DNA of 55,760 bases, from the NCBI GenBank assembly GCA_017381865.1, contig JAFOBJ010000029.1, forward strand, positions 1 through 55,760, written 5' to 3'. A program made the position numbers and the translations under genes. This DNA comes from Bacteroidales bacterium (lineage in GTDB: Bacteria; Bacteroidota; Bacteroidia; Bacteroidales; F082). How positions within the stretch are numbered: the first letter of the stretch is position 1; every line of letters starts with the position of its first letter. The notes under the pieces were generated by a model. That model was not told the DNA's origin, did no database searches, and worked only from the letters and a program-made list of their open reading frames with translations. Below are positions 16,858 to 25,613 of this stretch, one piece after another.

Positions 16858-17510
16858 ATCACATTCCACACCGCCAGCATATGAAAAACATCGCCAAGAA
16901 CTACGAAAACATGGAACACGAAATGCATATATTTTGTTTTCTTGAAACTGTAAAATACCGCTCCTATTATGTAACTGACGCCTTCTGCAATGATTAACAA
17001 AACAACTTTCAGTCCGACGCTGTCGTATAATGGTTTGAATGCCACGAGTATCGTAAGTCCCATAAGTACATAACAAGCAGTCTTGAAATAACTATGAGAC
17101 TTTATTTTTCTGAATGTCAATGCTGTTCCTAATATAGCGCAAGTCCAGATGAAAATAAAAATGCCAACCGCCCACATTGTCGCACCATGATTATACATAG
17201 CGATAAGGGTGATTGGCGTATAACTTCCCGCGATATGCCAATATATCGCAGCATGATCAAATTTTCTTAATAAATATTTAGAATTCTCTTTATTTGCAGG
17301 ACAAGCATGATAAACAGAAGACGCCACATAAGAACTGACGACGCCAAAGAAATAAAGACACATACTGACGACCGCCAACGCACTTCCAGAAGGAATGACT
17401 TTTACAATAAAAAAGGTGCAAACAGCCAAAGCCATTAATGCACCGAAAATATGAGATATGCTGTTAGCAATCTCTTCAGAATGTGTGTATCTGCTTTTAT
17501 TATCTTCCAT
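16851..17510 (-). CDS. Hemolysin III / YqfA (PAQR-like) membrane protein
   Basis: A 219-residue inner-membrane protein with seven TM segments. Conserved polar residues of the HlyIII/PAQR fold are present: SSVYHACP, KFDHAAIYWHIAGSYTPI and HVFVVLGDVFHMLAV, which supply the Ser/His/Asp set thought to bind zinc. Bacterial members have unclear function; hemolytic activity is reported only for the founding member. The ATG at 17510 is chosen over the one at 17522 because the promoter element at 17528-17535 would place transcription start near 17521-17523. Confidence 0.88.
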   Translation of the reverse strand: MEDNKSRYTHSEEIANSISHIFGALMALAVCTFFIVKVIPSGSALAVVSMCLYFFGVVSSYVASSVYHACPANKENSKYLLRKFDHAAIYWHIAGSYTPITLIAMYNHGATMWAVGIFIFIWTCAILGTALTFRKIKSHSYFKTACYVLMGLTILVAFKPLYDSVGLKVVLLIIAEGVSYIIGAVFYSFKKTKYMHFVFHVFVVLGDVFHMLAVWNVIE

Positions 17511-17527
17511 ACTAAAAATCAAGAATG

Positions 17528-17535
17528 CAAATATA
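17528..17535 (-). promoter_or_regulatory. -7 promoter element of the hemolysin III gene
   Basis: TATATTTG on the minus strand, 17 bases before the chosen ATG; it decides between two candidate starts. Confidence 0.55.
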
Positions 17536-17586
17536 CGATTTTTAGTTGAAAGTTGTGAGTGTTGAGAAGAAGCAATAGTTATGAGT

Positions 17587-18078
17587 TCAGACTACAGATA
17601 TTATTGCGAATATTGTAATTACAACGACAGCTACCAACAAGATAGTACCAGCTTTTGTCACTGCTTCCGAATTTTGCGCTTTGTCAACTATATGCAAGTT
17701 TTCAACGCCCAACATTTCACACAAAACATCTGCTGTGATTGATGACAAACATTCTGGCATCGGCATTCCTATTTTTTCATAAAATGGAAGATATTTTTCC
17801 CTCCTCATTTCCAACAAAGTTTCCAGTGAATACACATAATCCTTTTGATTCTGCGCCGCATCAATGATTTCCATATTGAAACGAGAGTTAAGATATTCGT
17901 ATGCGCCTTCTGCATTGTCATCAGACATAAAACTCTCCACCACGACAGACAACTCTTCCTCTGTAGTTATATTCGCCAGTTGCTCAGCCATTTCCATACG
18001 CTGTTCATGGAGACTGTTCGCCATAGAACCTGCGATAGAATTTGCTGCCCAAAATCTTAAAAGGTCATTATTATTCAT
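17587..18078 (-). CDS. Tail-anchored small protein, unknown
   Basis: I do not recognise this 163-residue protein. It is mostly helical and acidic (EMAEQLANITTEEELSVVVESF), with two short Cys-containing segments (PMPECLSS, DVLCEML). It ends in one strongly hydrophobic helix at the very C-terminus (TILLVAVVVITIFAIISVV). No signal peptide is seen, so a C-tail anchor with a cytoplasmic body is the simplest reading. A TAnnTTTG element lies 24 bases upstream, which supports a real single-gene transcript. Confidence 0.6.
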   Translation of the reverse strand: MNNNDLLRFWAANSIAGSMANSLHEQRMEMAEQLANITTEEELSVVVESFMSDDNAEGAYEYLNSRFNMEIIDAAQNQKDYVYSLETLLEMRREKYLPFYEKIGMPMPECLSSITADVLCEMLGVENLHIVDKAQNSEAVTKAGTILLVAVVVITIFAIISVV

Positions 18079-18102
18079 AATTCACAACTATTTTTGCAGT
18101 GA

Positions 18103-18110
18103 CAAATATA
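18103..18110 (-). promoter_or_regulatory. -7 promoter element of the tail-anchored protein gene
   Basis: TATATTTG on the minus strand, 24 bases before the ATG. Confidence 0.5.
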
Positions 18111-18149
18111 AGATTTTTGCTAATCTACCTACTTCTCTGACCTAACCCA

Positions 18150-18262
18150 AATTCGTGAAAATTCGTGGACACTTTTTCGTCCACTAATCTCCACTAATCT
18201 TCACGAATGATTAGTGCCGATTCGTGTCAATTCGTGGACAGGGGAAAAAATAATTCGTGGAT
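18150..18262. repeat. ATTCGTGnnAATTCGTGG repeat cluster
   Basis: At least five copies of ATTCGTG in both orientations, mixed with CCACTAATCT copies; GTCCAC/GTGGAC arms can pair. No gene is present between the hypothetical gene and the tRNA. Confidence 0.75.
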
Positions 18263-18271
18263 AAAAAAAAG

Positions 18272-18291
18272 AAGCGACTTGTTAGTCACTT
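18272..18291 (-). terminator. Terminator of tRNA-Ser(UGA), copy 1
   Basis: On the minus strand AAGTGACT / AGTCGCTT (one G-T pair, ACA-type loop) followed by a long T-run, just beyond the tRNA 3' end. Confidence 0.75.
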
Positions 18292-18298
18292 CAGTCCG

Positions 18299-18383
18299 CG
18301 GAGAAAGAGGGATTCGAACCCCCGGTACATTGCTGTACAACGGTTTTCAAGACCGCCGCATTCGACCGCTCTGCCATTTCTCC
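18299..18383 (-). tRNA. tRNA-Ser, anticodon TGA (copy 1)
   Basis: Acceptor stem GGAGAAA / TTTCTCC is perfect. The anticodon stem-loop GCGGTCTTGAAAACCG gives anticodon TGA. A long variable arm (GTTGTACAGCAATGTACCG) marks tRNA-Ser, and the T-arm contains GGTTCGAATCC. CCA is not encoded. The identical mature sequence recurs at 37359-37443. Confidence 0.96.
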
Positions 18384-18387
18384 GTTG

Positions 18388-18395
18388 CAAAGATA
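18388..18395 (-). promoter_or_regulatory. -7 promoter element of tRNA-Ser(UGA) copy 1
   Basis: TATCTTTG on the minus strand ends four bases before the mature tRNA 5' end, so transcription should start at or very near G1. Confidence 0.6.
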
Positions 18396-18672
18396 CAATT
18401 TTTTCTTTCCACGCAAGAAGTTTTACAAAAATTTTATTTTTATTTACAAACAAAGGATTATCAACAATTTACAAAACCACAAGCTATTATTTAAAGGAAA
18501 TAAAATTAAGATTTAAGATAAAAACAAGATAAAAAATATCACAAAGAGGTTAAAAAAATGAATAATTTATAATGTAAAATGTACAATTATTTTCAATTCA
18601 ATTTCTCTTTTTTTGCCGCAAAAAAGAGAAACAGAAAAAGCTCGCCGCTGCGTCTAAATCCGCCTTTTTCCA
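18396..18672. other. Gene-free gap before the CAT-like gene
   Basis: AT-rich DNA between the tRNA promoter and the acetyltransferase promoter. Apart from about 40 bases flanking the tRNA that resemble those at 37456-37495, I see no gene, hairpin or repeat. Confidence 0.5.
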
Positions 18673-18680
18673 TATCTTTG
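18673..18680 (+). promoter_or_regulatory. -7 promoter element of the CAT-like gene
   Basis: TATCTTTG, 23 bases before the ATG at 18704. Confidence 0.6.
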
Positions 18681-18703
18681 CAACCTAAAAATCAACACCA
18701 ATC

Positions 18704-19330
18704 ATGAAAGAAATAAACCCCAAAGAAACATCTCGCGCATCAGCATTTGAATTGTGGATGACATCACCAATGCCGATGGTGACTCTTACCAAGACCTTCA
18801 ACATCTCTCGTCTTTGCAAGATAAGCAAGAAAAAATCCTTGAAATTAAATATGCTTCTTTGCTGGTGCATCGGAAAAGCAGCAAGTCAGATAAAAGAATT
18901 CTCCATGCTTCCCGTCAACGGAAAAATGTTTGAATACGACAGACTCGCGATAAATGTCATCGTCAACAACAAACAAGGTGGCATCAATTCTTGCGACATC
19001 AACTTCAGCAACGATTTGAATAAGTTCAACGAAGATTATATCTCTTTAACACAAAAAGTCGCCGACTCATGCGAAAGCATTTTCGAAGAAGACGCGATGA
19101 TTGTTGGAACATCAGCTGTCGTGGCAACAGAACTCGATTGTATTGTAAACCAATACACCGACAAATTCCTCAACCCAATGGTGATGTGGGGAAAATATCG
19201 TAAGAAATGGTTTAAAACGACATTGCCTATTTCATTCCAGTTCCATCACGTCCAAATGGACGGCGGTCAAGCTGCAATGTTTTTGGACTTGTTGCAAAAA
19301 GAGATTCTTGGTTTAAAGTTTAAGGCTTAG
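18704..19330 (+). CDS. Chloramphenicol acetyltransferase-like O-acetyltransferase
   Basis: A 208-residue member of the CAT fold. The catalytic motif FQFHHVQMDGGQAAMFL near the C-terminus carries the active HHxxxDG, with the catalytic His, and the N-terminal part (RASAFELWMTSPMPMVTLTKTF) corresponds to the CAT start. CAT enzymes form trimers and acetylate a hydroxyl from acetyl-CoA. It is close enough to be a CatA-like enzyme but too divergent to claim chloramphenicol resistance. It is single, with its own promoter element, and shows no mobile-element context. Confidence 0.85.
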   Translation: MKEINPKETSRASAFELWMTSPMPMVTLTKTFNISRLCKISKKKSLKLNMLLCWCIGKAASQIKEFSMLPVNGKMFEYDRLAINVIVNNKQGGINSCDINFSNDLNKFNEDYISLTQKVADSCESIFEEDAMIVGTSAVVATELDCIVNQYTDKFLNPMVMWGKYRKKWFKTTLPISFQFHHVQMDGGQAAMFLDLLQKEILGLKFKA

Positions 19331-19367
19331 TTCAACAGCCAAAAGCCAAAAGCCTTAGTTAAAAACT

Positions 19368-20804
19368 CTACTTCTTCAACGAAAACTCAAATCTCAATCC
19401 GCCTTTGGCTCGGTTCGTCACACTGACATTTCCGCCATGAAACTGAACAGCGTGTTTCACGATTGCAAGTCCCAATCCTGTTCCGCCCATTCGTCGTGAG
19501 CGTCCTTTGTCGACTCTATAAAACCTCTCGAAAAGTCGAGGTAATTGGTCTTCCTCAACTCCCCTGCCGTCGTCTTCAAAGCTTATGAGACAACTGTCTT
19601 CATTATTTTCCATCAAGGTGATAAAGATATTTTTTCCTCCAGAATAAGCGATGGCGTTTTCCGTAAGATTTCTAAAAATAGAACCTATCAAAGAGAGATT
19701 GCCATTCATCACGACTTGTTCGTTGAAGTCGGCATGCAGATACAGACGCTCATCTTCCGGCATGATATTCAGTTCGTCAGAAATCTCATCAATTATACTA
19801 TTTATATTGACGGTTTCCTTTCCAATCAGTTGACTTCCGCTTTCCATTCTGGTGATGAGCGAGACATCTTCTAACAAACGACGCAGACGTTCATTATTTG
19901 TATAACATCTCTCTATCAACTCTTGACGTTTTTCTTCAGTAAGATTTATTCCAGAAAGCAAAGTCTCCAGACATACTTGTATTGAAGCGACAGGTGTCTT
20001 CAATTCGTGGTTGATGTTATTTGTAAGTTGCTGCTTGATACGGATTTTCTCTTGTTCCTCACGCAGTCTCGCCTCATGAGCGATGTCTCTGTCTTTTATC
20101 GTCTGCTGCCATTGTGCGTAAAGCTGCACGATGTGATTTGAGATGGAACCGAGTTCGTCGTTAGGGAACGACTCTTCTTCATCGAAGCTCTCTCCTGTCT
20201 CCGCCTTAGCAGCGAAACGGTTGAGACGCTCGATGTTTTCACCTAGACGTCGTGTTGCGAAAAACACCAACACACTCATAGCAAGGCTGATGCAAATCAT
20301 CACAAAGATGAAAGTGGAGTCTGGTCTCAGCAATTCTTTAAGCAAATCAGAATAAGGTATCGCGGTTCTGACTATCACCCTGTCGCCTCTTGTTGCCGAA
20401 TAAAAATAGTCTCGGCCATCGCTTGCCGACTGACGTCCTGCATGATATGCGTCACCGTTTTTCATCGTGGCGACAATTTCTGGACGATGACTGTGATTGT
20501 CGAGAGAATCGACAGAAAGTGTATTGTCGAAAATGACAGTACCCGTCGTGGCGATGATTGAGATTCGTAAGTCATCGAAAGGCTTCTCTTCTAATGCGAT
20601 AAAGTCTTCGTATGGCGAGCCATCTTCAACGAGGGTTAGCAGTTTATGATTATATAACTGCAGCTGCGCATTGACTAGTTCAGATTTAAAATGTTTCTCA
20701 CGAAAATATTGGAAGAATGTAAAACACAAAATCATCGACCATAAGAATGTGAGCAACATCAGAAAGAGTCGCTTATGATATGAAATTTTAATCACGGAAG
20801 CCAT
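19368..20804 (-). CDS. phoR: Phosphate-regulon-type sensor histidine kinase PhoR
   Basis: A 478-residue membrane kinase. One TM helix near residues 8-28, a ~120-residue sensor region, a second TM helix, then a HAMP linker (LGENIERLNRFAAKAETG). The H-box is NINHELKTPVASIQ with the phosphorylated His. ATP-binding boxes are NLTENAIAYSGG (N), EDDGRGVEEDQLPRLFERFYRV (G1/F) and GGTGLGLAIVKHAVQ (G2). It is second after the response regulator, overlapping it by 17 bases, so translation is coupled. The pst cluster reads divergently from the pair, which makes phosphate sensing the likely job. A TTG six bases upstream is an alternative start. Confidence 0.85.
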   Translation of the reverse strand: MASVIKISYHKRLFLMLLTFLWSMILCFTFFQYFREKHFKSELVNAQLQLYNHKLLTLVEDGSPYEDFIALEEKPFDDLRISIIATTGTVIFDNTLSVDSLDNHSHRPEIVATMKNGDAYHAGRQSASDGRDYFYSATRGDRVIVRTAIPYSDLLKELLRPDSTFIFVMICISLAMSVLVFFATRRLGENIERLNRFAAKAETGESFDEEESFPNDELGSISNHIVQLYAQWQQTIKDRDIAHEARLREEQEKIRIKQQLTNNINHELKTPVASIQVCLETLLSGINLTEEKRQELIERCYTNNERLRRLLEDVSLITRMESGSQLIGKETVNINSIIDEISDELNIMPEDERLYLHADFNEQVVMNGNLSLIGSIFRNLTENAIAYSGGKNIFITLMENNEDSCLISFEDDGRGVEEDQLPRLFERFYRVDKGRSRRMGGTGLGLAIVKHAVQFHGGNVSVTNRAKGGLRFEFSLKK

Positions 20805-21489
20805 AGCCAAAACCTGAACGTGTTACAATATAAGAACCGTAATTTCCAATTTTAGTGCGCAGACGAGTGATGTTAACATCTATTGTCCTGTCAAGCACAA
20901 CGACTTCATCGCTCCACACTCTGTTAAGTATCTGTTCGCGAGAACAAATCTTGCCGCGATGCGAGATGAGATATGCCAGCAATTCAAACTCTTTTCTTGC
21001 GAGTTTCACCTCGACTCCATCGACGATGCAACGCTTGAATTCCAAATCGAGATGCAAGCCTTCCACCTTTAATATATTAGGCTTATCATTCTGAACGACA
21101 TTATTACTTTTATGTCCAGAAGTACGACGCAACACGCTTTTCACTCTTGCGATGACATTACGGACAGTATAAGGTTTCATGATATAATCGTCGGCTCCGA
21201 TATTCAAACCCATAATCATATCGTCTTCCGTATCGCGAGCGGTGCAGAATATAATAGGAATATCGGCTGTCGTGACGTCCGCTTTCAACATCTTCGCCAT
21301 CTTGATTCCGCTTATCTCGCCCATCATAATATCGAGAAGGATAAGAGAATATTTTTTGATATCAAGCGTCAAAGCCTGTTCCGCACTGAAAGCGATGTCG
21401 ACGTCATAGCCTTCATTTTCAAGATTCAGTTTCAAGACCTCGCATAAAGTCTCTTCATCATCGACTATCAAAATACGTTCTGTTGTCAT
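20788..21489 (-). CDS. phoB: PhoB-type response regulator (OmpR family)
   Basis: A 233-residue transcription factor. The receiver has DDEE near residue 10, phospho-acceptor Asp in LILLDIMMGEISG, and KPYTVRNV with the conserved Lys. The C-terminal winged helix contains RKEFELLAYLISHRGKICSREQIL and RTIDVNITRLRTKIG, the OmpR/PhoB DNA-binding signature. It is first in the regulator-kinase operon and sits about 190 bases from the divergent porin promoter, which carries phased 11-bp repeats. PhoB half-sites in other bacteria have the same 11-bp period, so this protein is the likely binder. Confidence 0.88.
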   Translation of the reverse strand: MTTERILIVDDEETLCEVLKLNLENEGYDVDIAFSAEQALTLDIKKYSLILLDIMMGEISGIKMAKMLKADVTTADIPIIFCTARDTEDDMIMGLNIGADDYIMKPYTVRNVIARVKSVLRRTSGHKSNNVVQNDKPNILKVEGLHLDLEFKRCIVDGVEVKLARKEFELLAYLISHRGKICSREQILNRVWSDEVVVLDRTIDVNITRLRTKIGNYGSYIVTRSGFGYGFRD

Positions 21490-21591
21490 ATATATTTTTT
21501 ATAAAGCTCCACGTATCTCAAGGATTTTCACATATTTTTTCACCATTTATTAATATGTAAAAACACATACGATACGCAGATATATTTCTTG

Positions 21592-21599
21592 CAAAAGTA
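21592..21599 (-). promoter_or_regulatory. Possible -7 element for phoB-phoR
   Basis: TACTTTTG on the minus strand, about 100 bases before the phoB ATG; plausible but distant. Confidence 0.35.
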
Positions 21600-21675
21600 A
21601 ATAAAAATATGAGTGTTAATGTCGCAATGACAATATTTAATAAAAATGTAACAATTAATTTTTCTTAAATATTTC

Positions 21676-21732
21676 TTTAACCAAACTCTAATTTTTTCGT
21701 AACAACTTTGAAACATCTTACAGATACTTTTG
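21676..21732 (+). promoter_or_regulatory. Candidate Pho box and promoter of the porin-pst operon
   Basis: Four consecutive 11-bp units, TTTAACCAAAC, TCTAATTTTTT, CGTAACAACTT and TGAAACATCTT, share a nnTAAC-like head. The first 22 bases are identical to 26383-26404 before the Na/Pi cotransporter. The -7 element TACTTTTG (21725-21732) begins 27 bases after that shared word, the same spacing as at the second site. TTTG occurs 14 bases upstream of the -7 element in both. Confidence 0.7.
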
Positions 21733-21786
21733 CGGCAGAATTAAGACGAAAATTAAACATTAAACTAACAACTAAAAATTAAAAAG

Positions 21787-22767
21787 ATGAAAAGAAAAAA
21801 TTTAATCGCAGCAACTCTTTTAGCCTGCATCGGTATCAGTGCAAAAGCACAAGATGTTAAAATCGAAGAACCTAAAGGTAAAGCCATCGTACAAACATTC
21901 GGCAACTTCAACGTCAATTTCGGCGCTGACAACAGCAGAGGTTTCGAACTTGAACGCACATATTTAGGATACGAATACAAATTAGGCAACGGACTTACCG
22001 TTAAAAGCGTAATGGACATCGGCAAGTCTGGCGACGTCTCCGACATGCAACGTATCGCCTACATCAAAAATGCGATGTTATCATGGAAGAAAGGCAATAT
22101 GACATTAAACGGAGGTCTCATCTCAACAACACAATTCAACTTTCAAGAAAAATTCTGGGGTTATCGTTACATCATGAAATCATTCCAAGACCAATATAAG
22201 TTTGGAAGCAGTGCTGACTTAGGTTTGTCTGTCGCTTACAAATTCGCTGATTGGATTTCAGCTGACGCTATCGTTGTCAATGGCGAAGGATATAAGAAAA
22301 TACAGAAAGACAACGGACTGAATTATGGTTTAGGCTTAACACTCACTCCAGTCAAAGGATTTCAGATTCGTTTGTACGGAGGTCTGAACGCCAGCGCAGA
22401 AGAAAACAAAGAAGACATTATTAATATAGCAACTTTCGCTGGCTACAAAAACGACAGATTCACTATTGGCGCAGAATACAATCACATGATGAACGCCTCA
22501 TACAAAAAAGGCAACGACCAATACGGATATTCTGTATTTGCCTCGATGAAAGTCGCGAAGAACACTGAAGTTTATGCACGTTTCGACGACTTATATTCTA
22601 ACGACGAATGGAACATCTCTAAAGACGAACAAACTACAATTGTCGGTGCACAATTCAAACTAGGAAAATACGTAAAACTCGCTCCAAACTTCAGAATGGC
22701 GATGCCTAAAGCTGAAGGTTCTGACAACACATACGCAGCATTCATCAACTGTTACTTCGGATTATAA
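21787..22767 (+). CDS. Outer-membrane porin, probable phosphate-regulated
   Basis: A 326-residue barrel protein. The signal peptide ends IGISAKAQD. The mature protein is a run of amphipathic strands (FGNFNVNFGADNSRGFELERTYLGYEY, GLTVKSVMDIG, TIVGAQFKLGKYVKLAPNFR) ending in the aromatic FINCYFGL, typical of outer-membrane insertion. It heads the cluster that continues with pstS-pstC-pstA-pstB and has the candidate Pho box upstream, so a role in phosphate entry through the outer membrane is inferred by position. It lacks an obvious OprP-type signature, so anion selectivity is not claimed. Confidence 0.78.
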   Translation: MKRKNLIAATLLACIGISAKAQDVKIEEPKGKAIVQTFGNFNVNFGADNSRGFELERTYLGYEYKLGNGLTVKSVMDIGKSGDVSDMQRIAYIKNAMLSWKKGNMTLNGGLISTTQFNFQEKFWGYRYIMKSFQDQYKFGSSADLGLSVAYKFADWISADAIVVNGEGYKKIQKDNGLNYGLGLTLTPVKGFQIRLYGGLNASAEENKEDIINIATFAGYKNDRFTIGAEYNHMMNASYKKGNDQYGYSVFASMKVAKNTEVYARFDDLYSNDEWNISKDEQTTIVGAQFKLGKYVKLAPNFRMAMPKAEGSDNTYAAFINCYFGL

Positions 22768-22819
22768 AAACATATTAACATAAAAATTATTAACCAAAAA
22801 TTATTTTAAAATTAAAATT

Positions 22820-23881
22820 ATGAAAAAGATCTTATTATCAATCATCACATTAACATTTGCCATCGTATTGGCATCATGTGGCAGCAACACAAACGACAAT
22901 AGTCGCAAGGCGCAAGAACTTTCAGGTGCAGGAGCAACATTCCCACTACCATTTTATAATGCAGTATTTGAACAATTTGCAGAGACAAAAGGCGATGCTG
23001 TAGCATACGGCGGCATCGGTTCCGGCGGCGGTGTCCGTAACTTACGCGACAAAATCGTCGACTTCGCAGGCAGCGACGCTTTCTTGACAGAAAAAGAAAT
23101 GGCAGATATGAATCCTGTAATTCACATCCCAACATGTATGGGTGCAGTAGTATTAGCTTACAACCTCGAAGGCGTTGAAGAGCTAAGACTCACAGGTGAA
23201 ATAACCGCTGATATTTTCGCAGGAAATATTAAAATGTGGAACGACGAACGCATCAAGTCCTTGAACCCACAAGCTTTACTCCCTAACGAAGCTATCATAC
23301 CTGTCTTCCGTTCAGACGGTTCTGGCACTACATTCGTGTTCACAGATTATCTCACTAAAGTCAGCCAGATGTGGGCTTCAAAATTCGGAGCTGGAAAGTC
23401 AGTCAACTTCCCTACAGGTCAGGCTGCCAAAGGCAATCCTGGAGTGGCGAGCGTGATAAAACAAACCAGAAACTCAATCGGCTATGTAGGTTCTGAATAC
23501 GCTTTCGCACAAAAGATAGCTTATGCTAAAATCCAAAACCAAGACGGAGAATTCGTAGCACCATCAGCAGCAAGCATCTCTGCCGCAGCATCGGGCAACA
23601 TTCCAGCCGACACTCGCACTTCAATAACCAACTCTGCTGCCAAAGGTGCATATCCAATCTCAACATTCACATGGATGATTATCTACAAAGAACAAAACTA
23701 CTCAGACCGCAGCAAGGAACAAGCCATGGCAACCCTCGACCTGATACAATACATCCTCTCCGACGAAGCTCAGAAAATCACAGCCTTCGTTCACTACGCT
23801 CCACTTCCAACAAAGGCAAAAGAGATAAGCCTTGACAACTTAAAGACTGTAACTTACAATGGTGAAGCAATATTACAATAA
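22820..23881 (+). CDS. pstS: Phosphate ABC transporter substrate-binding lipoprotein PstS
   Basis: Captures phosphate for the PstCAB importer. It is 353 residues. The lipoprotein signal has lipobox LASC (Cys at residue 20), so it is membrane-anchored. Family motifs: LSGAGATFPLPFYNAVF at the start of the mature domain, GGIGSGGGVRNL, DFAGSDAFLT, and FRSDGSGTTFVFTDYL (phosphate-contacting Ser/Gly/Thr). It follows the porin by 52 bases and precedes pstC by 5 bases. Confidence 0.96.
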   Translation: MKKILLSIITLTFAIVLASCGSNTNDNSRKAQELSGAGATFPLPFYNAVFEQFAETKGDAVAYGGIGSGGGVRNLRDKIVDFAGSDAFLTEKEMADMNPVIHIPTCMGAVVLAYNLEGVEELRLTGEITADIFAGNIKMWNDERIKSLNPQALLPNEAIIPVFRSDGSGTTFVFTDYLTKVSQMWASKFGAGKSVNFPTGQAAKGNPGVASVIKQTRNSIGYVGSEYAFAQKIAYAKIQNQDGEFVAPSAASISAAASGNIPADTRTSITNSAAKGAYPISTFTWMIIYKEQNYSDRSKEQAMATLDLIQYILSDEAQKITAFVHYAPLPTKAKEISLDNLKTVTYNGEAILQ

Positions 23882-23886
23882 TCATC

Positions 23887-24744
23887 ATGAACGATAAAAT
23901 ATATAAAGCGATATTGTTTGTGACAGCATTGATTATGCCGATAGTGTGCGGGGGCATCGTTTACGCCCTCGTCACCGACGCATACGAAGCTTTCGAGCAT
24001 TTCGGTTTCTTCAAATTTCTCACTTCATCAGAATGGAGTTATACCGAAGGTGCTGAGCAATACGGAGCGCTACCATTCATCACTGGAACATTGATGACGA
24101 CATTGTTAGCACTCATCTTCTGTATCCCATTCTCATTGCCTGTCGCATTATTCGTAGGAGAATATTTCAAAGGCACAAAAATCGCCGCTGTATTAAGCAC
24201 CGTAACAGACTTGTTAGCAGGCATACCCTCAATCATATACGGACTTTGGGGATTCTACACCTTACGTCCTATAATCATGGCACTCAACATATCGCCACAA
24301 GGTTCAGGAATTTTGACAGCATCATTAGTCTTGGCAATTATGATTGTTCCTTATGCAGCATCGCTCAGCACAGAATTCATCAAGATGGTCCCAAACGATT
24401 TAAAAGAAGGAGCATACAGCCTAGGAGCAACACGCGCCGAAGTCATAAGAAAAATCATATTTCCCGTAGCAGGCTCAGGAATATTCTCTTCGTATATTTT
24501 AGCCATAGGACGAGCATTAGGAGAAACTATGACAGTAACGATGCTCATCGGCAACACCAACAATATTCCTGATTCAATAACATCTACAGGCAACTCCATG
24601 GCGTCTATCATCGCGAACCAATTCGGTGAAGCCGACGGACTCCGACTATCATCACTCATTGCAATAGGACTCATACTTTTCTTGATAACAGCAGTGATAA
24701 ATATGATTGGAAAAATGATTATCAAACGTGCAAGAATATCGTAA
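23887..24744 (+). CDS. pstC: Phosphate ABC transporter permease PstC
   Basis: One of the two inner-membrane channel subunits of the phosphate importer. It is 285 residues with six TM segments. The permease EAA loop is visible as EGAYSLGATRAEVIRKIIFP, which contacts PstB, along with GIPSIIYGLWGFYTL and the end motif GRALGETMTVTMLIGN. It is in the order pstS-C-A-B with spacing of 5 and 2 bases. Confidence 0.95.
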   Translation: MNDKIYKAILFVTALIMPIVCGGIVYALVTDAYEAFEHFGFFKFLTSSEWSYTEGAEQYGALPFITGTLMTTLLALIFCIPFSLPVALFVGEYFKGTKIAAVLSTVTDLLAGIPSIIYGLWGFYTLRPIIMALNISPQGSGILTASLVLAIMIVPYAASLSTEFIKMVPNDLKEGAYSLGATRAEVIRKIIFPVAGSGIFSSYILAIGRALGETMTVTMLIGNTNNIPDSITSTGNSMASIIANQFGEADGLRLSSLIAIGLILFLITAVINMIGKMIIKRARIS

Positions 24745-24746
24745 TT

Positions 24747-25613
24747 ATGACACATTTAAAAATAAAGAAAAGATTAGCGCAAGACAAACTCATGCTATGG
24801 ACGGTATGTCTACTCGCAACACTTACCGCCGTGCCTTTGATTGCCATCTTAGGAGAAGTGTTCTTCAGAGGCTACGACCAATTAACATGGTCGTTCTTCA
24901 CAGAACCGACGCCGACGGCATACAAGGCAATGAAAGCCATTGAAGCAGGAGAGCCCATACCAGGAGGCATCGCCAACGGCATCATCGGAACTATGATAAT
25001 GCTAGGAATGGCAGTAGTATTCGCCGTGCCTATCGGAATATTATGCGGAGCATTCCTCGCAGAAAACGACAAGAACCGTTTTGCAAAAACAGTAAGTTTC
25101 CTCACCGACTTATTACAAGGCACGCCATCTGTCATCATCGGCATCATAACATACATTTGGGTTGTCGTCCCGATGAAAGGCTACTCAGCAATAGCTGGCA
25201 GCATAGCACTTTTCATCATGATGTTACCGCTTATAATTCGTTCCACTGAAGAGACATTAAAGATACTCCCTGCATCATTAAAAGAAGCAGGTCTGGCATT
25301 AGGCGGCAACAAGGCAAGAGTGATGCTGAAAGTACAACTTCCTGCCGCATTCGGAGGTATCTTCACCGGAGTTCTACTCGCCATCTCTCGCGTCATAGGC
25401 GAGACAGCACCGCTGATGTTCACAGCATTAGGATGCTCACTCATACGCATCTCCATCGACAAGCCAATATCTGCAGTACCACTATTGATATGGGAGTTTT
25501 TCAATGACCCTAACCTTCAAGACCTCATCTGGGGAGCCTCATTATTCCTTTTATTATTCGTATTATCATTAAATATATTAGCTAAATATTTTGCAAAGAA
25601 ATGGAATCAGTAA
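24747..25613 (+). CDS. pstA: Phosphate ABC transporter permease PstA
   Basis: The second permease subunit, 288 residues with six TM segments. EAA loop: KEAGLALGGNKARVMLKVQLP; family motifs LLQGTPSVIIGIITYIWVV and SRVIGETAPLMFTALG. Its last 13 bases overlap the pstB start, so translation of the pair is coupled. An insert after TM1 carries TEPTPTAYKAMKAIEAGEPI, a feature common in PstA but not in PstC. Confidence 0.95.
   Translation: MTHLKIKKRLAQDKLMLWTVCLLATLTAVPLIAILGEVFFRGYDQLTWSFFTEPTPTAYKAMKAIEAGEPIPGGIANGIIGTMIMLGMAVVFAVPIGILCGAFLAENDKNRFAKTVSFLTDLLQGTPSVIIGIITYIWVVVPMKGYSAIAGSIALFIMMLPLIIRSTEETLKILPASLKEAGLALGGNKARVMLKVQLPAAFGGIFTGVLLAISRVIGETAPLMFTALGCSLIRISIDKPISAVPLLIWEFFNDPNLQDLIWGASLFLLLFVLSLNILAKYFAKKWNQ

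Noticed and set aside
18207-18532. Open frames across the tRNA-Ser locus (RGIRTPGT-type peptides)
   Set aside because: These are the familiar false proteins read through a tRNA-Ser gene.
18704-19330. Acquired chloramphenicol-resistance gene
   Set aside because: CAT fold is present but divergent, with a native promoter and no mobile-element sequence beside it; resistance is not supported.
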